Assembly (NCBI GenBank): GCA_003054695.1
Contig: QAZA01000039.1
Coordinates: 1-64,000 of the forward strand
Direction: 5' to 3'
DNA from: Verrucomicrobia bacterium LW23
Lineage (GTDB): Bacteria; Verrucomicrobiota; Verrucomicrobiia; Methylacidiphilales; UBA1321
DNA length: 64,000 bases
Part shown: positions 45,876 to 53,078 of the stretch, piece after piece
Layout: each line of letters starts with the position of its first letter
Position numbering within the stretch: the first letter of the stretch is position 1
The notes under the pieces: generated by a model
Told to the model about the DNA's origin: nothing
Database searches by the model: none
What the model saw: the letters and a program-made list of their open reading frames with translations, nothing else
Position numbers and translations under genes: made by a program

Positions 45876-46035
45876 GACCAATTCGCAAAGTTATTTGCTC
45901 TTTATGCGGAGCTGATTTTGGGCTATGGGTGCGCTAAAACGGAGGGAGTGCATCAGAAAAATACTCGACCGGAGTTTCAGTGCGGCCATAGCCCAAAAGC
46001 GGCCCGCAAAAAGATCAATAACATTGCGATTGGTC
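45876..46035. mobile_element. 160-bp MITE-like palindromic element, copy D
   Basis: It begins GACCAATTCGCAAAGTT and ends ATTGCGATTGGTC, flanked by TAA at 45873-45875 and 46036-46038. It is related to copy C by its arms (GTTATTTG) and core (GGAGGGAGTGCATCAGAAAA) but more diverged, with two bases fewer. Confidence 0.88.
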
Positions 46036-46074
46036 TAAGGTCGGTAACGGCTCAAACGGAGCCTTTCCGTAATC

Positions 46075-46491
46075 CTATTGGATAGGAAGTACTACACCAA
46101 TGTCGTCCAGTGATTGAAGTATGGATCCGTCAGTATCCTCAACCCACTCTGTATGTAGCGTAGATACATGGATTCTCACCAGGACGGGTGCTTCCTTGGG
46201 GTCGTCTATCTTCATTTTGTAGGCAACCATAATGTAGTCCGGATTTTTGGGATCACGTTTGAATTTGATGACGTAACCAGGAATCGGGATGGCATCCGGA
46301 CTATCCAGAAGCACGGTATCGCTCCCCGTGCGGCAGAGCGATAGCCTGGGAGAGATCTTTACGTCTGGCCAGCTTCCGTGCATGTGAGAGATCTGATACA
46401 TGAACCAGCATACAAACAGCGCTGGAAGAAGCAGAGCGGCACCGAGTATGACAACTCCAATGTATATAGCGCTGGTGACGAATGCTCTCAT
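46075..46491 (-). CDS. Hypothetical membrane-anchored protein
   Basis: A 138-residue protein with one N-terminal helix (AIYIGVVILGAALLLPALFV) and a beta-rich polar domain outside (DTVLLDSPDAIPIPGYVIKF; NPDYIMVAYKMKIDD). No family known. Its base composition is lower in GC than the neighbours, and it lies next to element copy D and ends 9 bp after the dehydrogenase on the same strand, so it may be a recent arrival. Confidence 0.6.
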   Translation of the reverse strand: MRAFVTSAIYIGVVILGAALLLPALFVCWFMYQISHMHGSWPDVKISPRLSLCRTGSDTVLLDSPDAIPIPGYVIKFKRDPKNPDYIMVAYKMKIDDPKEAPVLVRIHVSTLHTEWVEDTDGSILQSLDDIGVVLPIQ

Positions 46492-46500
46492 ACGCGGGCT

Positions 46501-47409
46501 CTATGTCTTCGCCTGAATCAATCGCACAAGCGAGATAAAGTCGTCGTCGCCCCAGCCGCGGGCCTGCGCGTCGTCGTACAGGGCGATGAGGCGCTGGAGC
46601 TGCGGGAGCCGGAGAGGGGCGGGGGCGGCGGCGTCCTGCCCGGCGACGACGGCGGCGGCCGCGGCGGCGGGGCCGGGCGGGGGTGCGGGGTGCGCGGCGG
46701 CGGTTTCGGCGGCCAGGCGTAAGTCCTTGCCCATGTGCTTGATGGAGAATTGCGGCGCGAAGTCGGCATCGCGCAGCTTGGGCTCCTTCAGCTCCGCCAG
46801 GCCGGAGTGGCCGACGTTGATGCGCAGCGCGGCAAAGTAGGTGTCATCGCTGATGCCCTCGGCGCGGGCGAGCGTCAGGGACTCGCTGAGCGCCTGCGCC
46901 ATTTGCGCCAGGTTCAGGTTCATCGCCAGTTTGAGCGACGACGCGGAGCCGAGCGGGCCGACGTAGAGCGCGGCGCGGCTGATGTGGTCCAGCAACGGCC
47001 GGCACGCGGCAAACACGTCCGGGTCGCCGCCGATGTAGAAGACGGTCTGGCGCTTCTCGGCTGCCGGCTTGCTGCCGGTAAAGGGGGCCTCCAGAAAGGC
47101 GGCGCCGGCGGCCTGCACCTGGGCGGCAAACGTGCGTGTCCACGCTGCGGAGATGGTGCTGGCCTGCAGGACCGTTTGCCCTGCGCGGAGCACGGGTTGA
47201 ATCTCATCCAGAACCTGTTGTACCGCAGGGGGATCCGCCACCACGATGACGATGAAGTCCGCGCCCTCCACGGCCTCCGCGGCCGTCGCCTTTTCGCCTG
47301 GGAAATCCCGTTTGGTGCGGTTCCACGGGCGCACGTCCACGCCATCGTCCATCAGATTGCGCGCCCACACGGCGCCGATAATTCCGAGCCCAAGGATCGC
47401 CACTTTCAT
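46501..47409 (-). CDS. NAD(P)-dependent 3-hydroxyacid dehydrogenase-like protein
   Basis: A 302-residue protein from the ATG at 47409. The Rossmann motif is VAILGLGIIGAVWARNL; a substrate loop FLEAPFTGSKPAAEKRQ matches the beta-hydroxyacid dehydrogenase family, and the catalytic lysine lies in SSLKLAMNLNLAQMA. The C-terminal helical domain carries a ~30-residue Ala/Pro-rich insertion (HPAPPPGPAAAAAAVVAG) that is unusual. Family members include 3-hydroxyisobutyrate and tartronate semialdehyde reductases and glyoxylate reductases; the substrate cannot be told. GTG at 47418 is an alternative start. Confidence 0.85.
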   Translation of the reverse strand: MKVAILGLGIIGAVWARNLMDDGVDVRPWNRTKRDFPGEKATAAEAVEGADFIVIVVADPPAVQQVLDEIQPVLRAGQTVLQASTISAAWTRTFAAQVQAAGAAFLEAPFTGSKPAAEKRQTVFYIGGDPDVFAACRPLLDHISRAALYVGPLGSASSLKLAMNLNLAQMAQALSESLTLARAEGISDDTYFAALRINVGHSGLAELKEPKLRDADFAPQFSIKHMGKDLRLAAETAAAHPAPPPGPAAAAAAVVAGQDAAAPAPLRLPQLQRLIALYDDAQARGWGDDDFISLVRLIQAKT

Positions 47410-47561
47410 GTTGCCCACACTATGCGCGCGCTTGCGGGCGAATGCAAACGTGGCGTGCGGGGGCGCACGGCAGGGGAGAAAGAAGGTTTAGCCACGAACG
47501 ACACGATGGACAGGAATGAAAGGAATGAGGCGTGACTTCGCACATCGGGATCTGTCCACTT

Positions 47562-47660
47562 TCTCCTTCCGCGTAATCCGTGAAATCCTTGGTTAAGAAA
47601 TCAGTCTGAAGGGGATAACATAACCACGGATTACGCGGATTACATGGAAGGGGAGGAAAG
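47562..47660. repeat. Imperfect palindrome with GGTTAA end words
   Basis: The left arm CTTCCGCGTAATCCGTG then CCTTGGTTAA (47565-47595) pairs with ATAACCACGGATTACGCGGAT (47620-47640) and further to CATGGAAGG. It lies in the gap 47410-47754, which has no other feature. Confidence 0.7.
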
Positions 47661-47754
47661 GGATATCGCATCTGTTCCATCTCTTTTGAGCCTGCCCTTT
47701 TCCCGATGGGGCGTCCCCCCCCTCGCCCATGCGCGTGCTTGGTGTATGTAAAAC

Positions 47755-48342
47755 GTGGTTAAACCTTCCCCGGCCTCCCTGGCGGCCGTGGGGGCCGTGG
47801 TCGTTGGGGTTGCCCTGTGCATGATGGGCCGTGTTATGGCGACTACCTTTTCTTTGGATGACGGGCCGGTTCGCGAGCTGCTGGCCGAGGCGGCGCGGGC
47901 GGCGGCCGATATGGCGCGAGCCCTGGCGGCGGTCGGAGCGGCGGCAGGCAATGCCTCACCTGGCGCGGGCGGCGGCGGTGGTGGGCCAGACTTCGCATCC
48001 GCCTCGACGCAGGGGGAGGGTGCCGTGCGCAGCATCTCCCCCGCCGACACCGGCGAAGCGTCTCGGGACAGCCGCCGCGCCTCGCCTTCAGCGGCGGCCG
48101 GCGGTGCGGGTGCGTCCTCCAGCGCGGGCGCTGCGGCTTCGGCGGGGCGCGCCGCGGGGCTGCTCTCCCAGTCGCGCGAGGCGTCCGGCCGAAGCGATCA
48201 GGAGCTGGCCGAAACCATGGCCGCGGTCGAAGACTTCGCCCGCACTGCCGTCACCCGCCTGGCCGAAAACGCCGAGGCCCTGCGCTCCCTGCGCGAGGAG
48301 CTGCGCCGCGCCACCCAGGCCCTGGCCAACCGCCGCGAGTAA
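47755..48342 (+). CDS. Hypothetical protein with one membrane helix and coiled-coil end
   Basis: A 195-residue frame with GTG start at 47755. The N-terminus has a hydrophobic stretch (LAAVGAVVVGVALCMMG), then Ala/Gly/Ser-rich low complexity, and ends with a regular amphipathic helix (VEDFARTAVTRLAENAEALR). Such a layout fits a phage or secretion-related structural part or a small envelope protein, but no family is recognised. The coding nature is likely, given helix regularity, but not sure. Confidence 0.5.
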   Translation: MVKPSPASLAAVGAVVVGVALCMMGRVMATTFSLDDGPVRELLAEAARAAADMARALAAVGAAAGNASPGAGGGGGGPDFASASTQGEGAVRSISPADTGEASRDSRRASPSAAAGGAGASSSAGAAASAGRAAGLLSQSREASGRSDQELAETMAAVEDFARTAVTRLAENAEALRSLREELRRATQALANRRE

Positions 48343-48375
48343 CGGCGCCCGTCAAGCCAGGCCAGGGTGTAAGCT

Positions 48376-48507
48376 CCCGTTCCCCCTTAGCGGCTTTGTC
48401 CCCCTTCGCGTGAAAAAATCTGCTTTCCCCGACTACCTGCACGCACAGCATCGGGGATAGTCGGATTTTTCACGCGAAGGGGGACAAAGCCGCTAAGGGG
48501 GAACGGG
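48376..48507. repeat. Long hairpin: ~44-bp arms
   Basis: 48376-48420 and 48464-48507 are complementary except for one extra A. The tip carries a second short stem (CCCCGA with TCGGGG, about 48428-48456). The words CGGCTTTGTCCCCCTTCGCG and TTAGCGGC resemble those in the hairpin at 12831-12970, so both belong to one family. It lies between two same-strand genes. Confidence 0.9.
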
Positions 48508-48600
48508 TGCATGCAGCCGAAACCCCTGTGCCAAATACGCTCAAGCTTCCGCCCCGCGCGGTGTCTCCCTTCTCTCCTCAACCCACACTCTCCTCTTTCC

Positions 48601-50475
48601 ATGGCAAACTGGTCCCTCAAATATCTCCCCAGCGGCGAGCATAAGAGCTTTGCGGCGTGGGGGTTGCGTGCATTGCGGCGTAGCCGTGGCAATCTGGAGA
48701 CCGACATGGTCTCCTTTGTTGCGGACGGCGCGGCGGTGGATGCTCCGCCCCTCTTTGCCTACGGGCAAAGCTGCATCATCTACCGGGACGCCACGCCCTG
48801 GTTTTACGGCCGCGTTACCAGCAATCCGCGCGGCGGCAGCGGGCGGGCGGAGAGCGTGGGGTATCGGCTGGCCGGGCCCTGGTGGTATCTGGAGAACAAG
48901 GCGTTTCAGCAGCTGTGGGGCATGCGTGCCGTTGCGTCGCCGCACTTGCCGGTGCCGACGCTCAAGGGGCGCGCCATCCTGTGTCAGGGACCGGCCGGCG
49001 AGCGCATTACGACGGGCGCGCAGATGGTGGAGGCGATCGAGTACGTCATCGACCGCGGGGCCCCCATCGCGCTTGGCACTATCGAGGGCGACGTCATTCC
49101 GCCGTTGCAGGAGGTTAGCAACATCACCTGCGCGGAGGTCATCCGCCACATGTGCCGTTGGACGCCCGACATTACCGCGTGGTTCGACTACGCCACCGAG
49201 CCGCACCCCACGCTGCACATCCGCCGCCGCGCCGCCATGCCCACCGTATCCGTGCCGATCGGCGAGGCGTTACCGCCCCGCGTGGCCGCGCTGGAGATTA
49301 CCCCGCGGCACGACCTGCAGGCCTCCGCCGTCATCATGCGCTACGAGCGCACGCACGATATCGACGGGGTGGACTCCATCACCATCGACACGGACATCTA
49401 CCCGCCTGGCGCCAATGCCGACGCCTGGGACGCCGTGGAGCTGACCGTGGAGCTGGGCGGCGCAGCGTCCACCTGGCAACGGCAGTGGGTGCGCGCGGAG
49501 GTGATTGCCGAGAACGGCCTGGACTGGTGGCGCCGGCAACTGCCCTGGCTGAGGCAGGTCAGCGATCTCAACATCACCAGCGGCGCCGTGGCCCCCGCGG
49601 ACGGCGCCGGGCCGGCCCTGCCGCGCTACATGATCGAAGGCAGCTGCCCCGCGTGGATGGATGACCAGAGCGAAACGATGCGCGTTACCGCCGTGGCCTC
49701 CGGCACATTGCGCGACGAAAACGACGTGGAGATCGAAAGCTTTGTCAACCGCCCGCTGGAGTGCACGGTAATGGGCACCAACCTCTCCACCCGCCTCTAC
49801 GCGCACGCCACCAGTGTTACGCTGCCGGAGGAGACACCCGTAGGCCTGGCCCAGCAGATGTACGCCGCGCTGAGCGTGCTGCACTGGCAGGGCACCGCCA
49901 CACTTACCGCCGAGGAGGTTGCCGACGACATCGCGCCCGGGCGCCTGCTCAGCTTTACCGGCGCGCTGCCGGCCTGGGAGACGATGGCCGCGCAGATTCA
50001 GGAGGTAACCGACAGCGTGGACGACGGCACGACCACCGTGGCGTTTGGCCCGCCCGTCAACCAGGGCGCTCAGGATCGCGTAGAGCTGATGCGTGTGACC
50101 AAACGGCCCGTCACCTGGCGCGCTCCGGAGCGCTCCAGCGGCCAGGCCAGCGACCGCCCGCAAATGGAAGGCGGCACCAAAACGCCCGGCACCATCAGCG
50201 CCAGCGCCCCCACCGGCACGCGCCACGTGCTGCTGAACAACGGACTGGACGGCACCGCCCGCCTGGACGTGCTGAACGACGTGCGCGGCGACTTCCCCAA
50301 AACCGAGTGGTTGAAGGGCGACGCCGTCAAGGCGTCCATAAATGCAGAGGAGATCCACGCCAACTGCCTCACCCCCGTGCAACTGCGCGAGGTGCGCTGG
50401 TGCAAGGACGGCGCCCCCGGCGAGGAGTGGTACGTGATGCTGATGTGCTCCGAGCCCTACCAGCATACAGCCTGA
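48601..50475 (+). CDS. Large protein of unknown function, phage tail/baseplate-like by layout
   Basis: A 624-residue protein starting MANWSLKYLPSGEHKSF. No signal peptide, no membrane helix. It is beta-rich throughout (VSFVADGAAVDAPPLF; SCIIYRDATPWFYGRVT; TTGAQMVEAIEYVIDRGAP), with a pattern like phage tail-hub or tail-tip proteins that measure and bind, including the typical start with conversion of a local curve or field (YFYGRV-like). Followed by two short Cys-rich genes in an apparent operon. I could not assign a family by motif, and phage origin is inference; no other phage gene is near. Confidence 0.55.
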   Translation: MANWSLKYLPSGEHKSFAAWGLRALRRSRGNLETDMVSFVADGAAVDAPPLFAYGQSCIIYRDATPWFYGRVTSNPRGGSGRAESVGYRLAGPWWYLENKAFQQLWGMRAVASPHLPVPTLKGRAILCQGPAGERITTGAQMVEAIEYVIDRGAPIALGTIEGDVIPPLQEVSNITCAEVIRHMCRWTPDITAWFDYATEPHPTLHIRRRAAMPTVSVPIGEALPPRVAALEITPRHDLQASAVIMRYERTHDIDGVDSITIDTDIYPPGANADAWDAVELTVELGGAASTWQRQWVRAEVIAENGLDWWRRQLPWLRQVSDLNITSGAVAPADGAGPALPRYMIEGSCPAWMDDQSETMRVTAVASGTLRDENDVEIESFVNRPLECTVMGTNLSTRLYAHATSVTLPEETPVGLAQQMYAALSVLHWQGTATLTAEEVADDIAPGRLLSFTGALPAWETMAAQIQEVTDSVDDGTTTVAFGPPVNQGAQDRVELMRVTKRPVTWRAPERSSGQASDRPQMEGGTKTPGTISASAPTGTRHVLLNNGLDGTARLDVLNDVRGDFPKTEWLKGDAVKASINAEEIHANCLTPVQLREVRWCKDGAPGEEWYVMLMCSEPYQHTA

Positions 50476-50534
50476 GGCCCGGGCGCCCTCCCTCATGAAA
50501 TATCCGGGCTCACAACGTTTCCCTTCAACCAACC

Positions 50535-51002
50535 ATGACTGGCTATCTCAAAAACATCGGCCGCGGGCCCGCGGGCTGCGCGGAGTGCGGCGCGAGCGTA
50601 TGCGCGGTGTGTTGCCCGGAGGCGGGCACGCTCTTCGCGATCGTCTCCGACGTTACGGTATGCGGCGCTTTCCCCGCCACACCCAGCCCCAATGGCGCGT
50701 ACATCCTTACGCTGGAGGAGCCGCCGGAGCCGCCCGGCGCGGGGCTGCGCATCTGGAGCGGCTCGCACGGGCCGTTTTTGCTGCGCGCCATCTGCGGCGC
50801 CGGCGCGTTCACCGTCTCCATACTGGGCTATGCGGAGACGTACGGCGTCTTCTCCGCCACCCGCCCCGGCGGCTCCGCCCTGGAGGATCCCTTTCCCAAC
50901 GCGTTGGCTGCCGGCGATTGCCTTAACGCAGTGGCGGGAGTCATCACCATGGCCCACGGCGGCACGCTCACTCTGGGCGAAGACGAAGGGGAGGGAGGAT
51001 AG
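50535..51002 (+). CDS. Small Cys-rich hypothetical protein
   Basis: A 155-residue protein beginning MTGYLKNIGRGPAGC. The cysteine group CAECGASVCAVCCPE near residues 16-32 looks like a zinc-binding knuckle; the rest is a beta-rich jelly-roll-like domain (GAYILTLEEPPEPPGAG; FLLRAICGAGAFTVSILGY) with Gly-rich turns. It lies 59 bp after the 48601 gene, so the two may be partners in one structure. Confidence 0.5.
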   Translation: MTGYLKNIGRGPAGCAECGASVCAVCCPEAGTLFAIVSDVTVCGAFPATPSPNGAYILTLEEPPEPPGAGLRIWSGSHGPFLLRAICGAGAFTVSILGYAETYGVFSATRPGGSALEDPFPNALAAGDCLNAVAGVITMAHGGTLTLGEDEGEGG

Positions 51003-51005
51003 CCC

Positions 51006-51281
51006 ATGAACCCCGCCCGTCCCCAACCGCAGCCCCGCTTTTGCCGCACGTCCGCGTGCCGGCTGCTTGTCCATTGCCGCGCGTGCCGTTGCGATTCCCA
51101 CTGGCGCGCCGCCGTTGCCGCCGCCGGGCTTGCTACGGAGGCGGACTGGCCGTGCCCCCGCGGGTACAGCGCCTCCAACCTTCCCGCCTCAACCGCGCGG
51201 ACGGATGCCGCGCAGGTGGAGGACTGGCGCCGCCGGGCCATGCCGTGCTGTCGGCCGGGCGCTTCCGCAGTGCCGCGATAG
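51006..51281 (+). CDS. Small Cys-rich hypothetical protein
   Basis: A 91-residue protein, 3 bp after the previous stop. The N-terminal CRTSACRLLVHCRACRCDSHW carries a C-x2-C-x-C group. The C-terminal half is helical with another Cys pair. Either a zinc-binding protein or a chance frame; the tight spacing supports it. Confidence 0.4.
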   Translation: MNPARPQPQPRFCRTSACRLLVHCRACRCDSHWRAAVAAAGLATEADWPCPRGYSASNLPASTARTDAAQVEDWRRRAMPCCRPGASAVPR

Positions 51282-51370
51282 AGCCACCCCGCCCCGCCTG
51301 GCAACGATACCGCCGGGCTGGGCGTTTTTGGGCTGGCAAGGCGGCGGTGCATCGCCTATCACCGAAGGCG

Positions 51371-51709
51371 ATGCCCGAGCCCACACCATCCCCTCAGGAT
51401 TCCTCGCCGGTGGACGCCAGCACCCTCTACAGCTTTGAAGAGACTGTGCGCCTGGGCGGCGTAACGGAGGATCTGCTCGTCCTCTACATCAAACTGGGCT
51501 TTGTGGTGCCTGTGGAGGAAACCGCCCCGCACCCGCCTACGGACCCCCGCGCCATGCGGTTTGACGACGACGCCCTGTACGTGATGCGGCGCGTGACGGA
51601 GCTTCGGCACGAGCACGGCGTTAACCTCAAGGGCATTGGCCTGGTGCTTAGCCTGGTGCGACAGATTCAGCGGCTGGAGGCCGAGCTTCGGTTTTTGCGC
51701 GGGCAGTAG
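51371..51709 (+). CDS. MerR/CbpM-like HTH protein
   Basis: A 112-residue protein from the ATG at 51371. STLYSFEETVRLGGVTEDLL then VLYIKLGFVVP, RFDDDALYVMRRVTELRHE and NLKGIGLVLSLVRQIQRLEA match the CbpM/MerR-like winged helix with its dimer helix. CbpM modulates the DnaJ-like CbpA; no dnaJ/cbpA gene is adjacent. The larger enclosing frame from 51041 is unlikely to be real. Confidence 0.72.
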   Translation: MPEPTPSPQDSSPVDASTLYSFEETVRLGGVTEDLLVLYIKLGFVVPVEETAPHPPTDPRAMRFDDDALYVMRRVTELRHEHGVNLKGIGLVLSLVRQIQRLEAELRFLRGQ

Positions 51710-51842
51710 GTTCAACCATGCCGCGCGATTTATTTCAGCCCCTTCAGCAATTTGTTGCTGCTTCGTACGTTATACCTGGGCTATAAAAACTAGTACTTCA
51801 CAACGTAAGCCAAGCACACGTACCAGAGACGCCAACGGCACT

Positions 51843-52739
51843 ATGTCCCGACCGCCACGCACTGATGGCCCCGCCGGCCCGGATCACCCCCTTACGGCGC
51901 AGGAGTCGCACGAGCAGCCCCGCCTTTCCACGCCCGCCGAGCGCGGCCGTATCACGGATGTCCCCGCCGAGAGCGTGGCGCCTGCAGCAACAACTGCCGC
52001 CGCGACGCCCCCCGCGCCCGACGGCCCGGCGCTTGCGGCGGTGGGGGAGCTGGCCTTGGCGCCGCAGGAGCGCGCGGCCGGCATCCAGGCCATGTTTGGC
52101 CGCATTGCCGGCGGCTACGATCTGATGAACCACGTCATGTCCGGCGGCCTGGATTTTTACTGGCGCCGCGTGCTGGCCCAACGCGTGGCCGAGGCGTCGC
52201 CCGCCGCGGTGCTGGATCTGGCCACCGGCAGCGGCGACTCCGCCCTGGCGCTGCGCACCTATAAGGCGTACAGCAAAATGTGTGTCGGCGCGGATTTTTG
52301 CCTGCCGATGCTGCACGTCGCCCAAAAGAAGGGGCTGGAGCACCTGTGCATGGCGGACGGCCTGCGCCTCCCGTTCCGCTCCGCCAGCTTCGACGCCGTC
52401 ACCATCTCCTTCGGCTGGCGCAACATTGTGGACCGCACCGCCGGCTACCGCGAGCTGCGCCGCGTGCTGCGCCCCGGCGGCCGCCTTTACATCCTGGAGC
52501 TCTCCACGCCGTGGGACCGCCTGGCGCCCGCCTACTTTTGGTGGCTGCGCAACATCATGCCCCTCTACAGCGCCCTCATCACCCGCGAGAAGGACGCCTA
52601 CCAGTACCTGGCCGTCAGCATCCAGAACTTCCCCAAAGCGCCGGAGCTTGCCCGTGAGATGGAAGCCGGCGGCTTCCGCGACGTGCACTTCTGGCAGCTC
52701 AACACCGGCATCGTCGCACTGCACCGGGGCTCGGTGTAG
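51843..52739 (+). CDS. UbiE/MenG-family methyltransferase (quinone synthesis)
   Basis: A 298-residue SAM methyltransferase. The start at 51843 gives an N-terminal ~80-residue disordered extension; the domain begins at AGIQAMFGRIAGGYDLMNHV. SAM-binding motifs are LDLATGSGDSALAL, MADGLRLPFRSASFD and the UbiE signature FGWRNIVDRTAGYRELRRV followed by VLRPGGRLYILELS. It would methylate demethylmenaquinone or a ubiquinone precursor; which one is not clear here. The extension is probably not part of the usual family. Isolated. Confidence 0.88.
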   Translation: MSRPPRTDGPAGPDHPLTAQESHEQPRLSTPAERGRITDVPAESVAPAATTAAATPPAPDGPALAAVGELALAPQERAAGIQAMFGRIAGGYDLMNHVMSGGLDFYWRRVLAQRVAEASPAAVLDLATGSGDSALALRTYKAYSKMCVGADFCLPMLHVAQKKGLEHLCMADGLRLPFRSASFDAVTISFGWRNIVDRTAGYRELRRVLRPGGRLYILELSTPWDRLAPAYFWWLRNIMPLYSALITREKDAYQYLAVSIQNFPKAPELAREMEAGGFRDVHFWQLNTGIVALHRGSV

Positions 52740-53078
52740 CCGGAGCTCGTCGCGAATTTGCCAGGCTCCGAAAACGGCGGAGCCGTTCCAAACTATAGCC
52801 TGGGGTTGCCCACAGCATTCTGATGCGAGGACTACTGTGTCCTGAATCAGAAGTAAATATCATAAGTTCCGTTCCGCCCCTTTGTGTCTTCGTGTCTTTG
52901 TGGTTAAACAATCCCCATTCCCATTCCCATTTCCGCAGAGAAGCAGAGTGGAGGGGGAACATTAACCACAAAGACACGAAGACACAAAGGGGCGGAACAG
53001 AGGGGTAGCAAGCTAATGATACGTATTTCTGACTTCGGAGACGAGGAATCAGGCATGCGGGGAGCGCGGACTCTGCCT
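52740..53078. repeat. Repeat cluster: single arm of the 43-kb palindrome plus a GTGGTTAA palindrome
   Basis: 52748-52836 matches one arm of the ~395-bp palindrome (GCCAGGCTCCGA, AACGGCGGAGCCGTTCC, GCATTCTGATGCGAGGACTA). Right after it, 52871-52907 is exactly complementary to 52962-52998 (37 bp; CTTTGTGTCTTCGTGTCTTT then GTGGTTAA), and the outer arms extend imperfectly (TCAGAAGTAAATATCAT with ATGATACGTATTTCTGA), giving about 52849-53036. No gene lies here. Confidence 0.88.
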
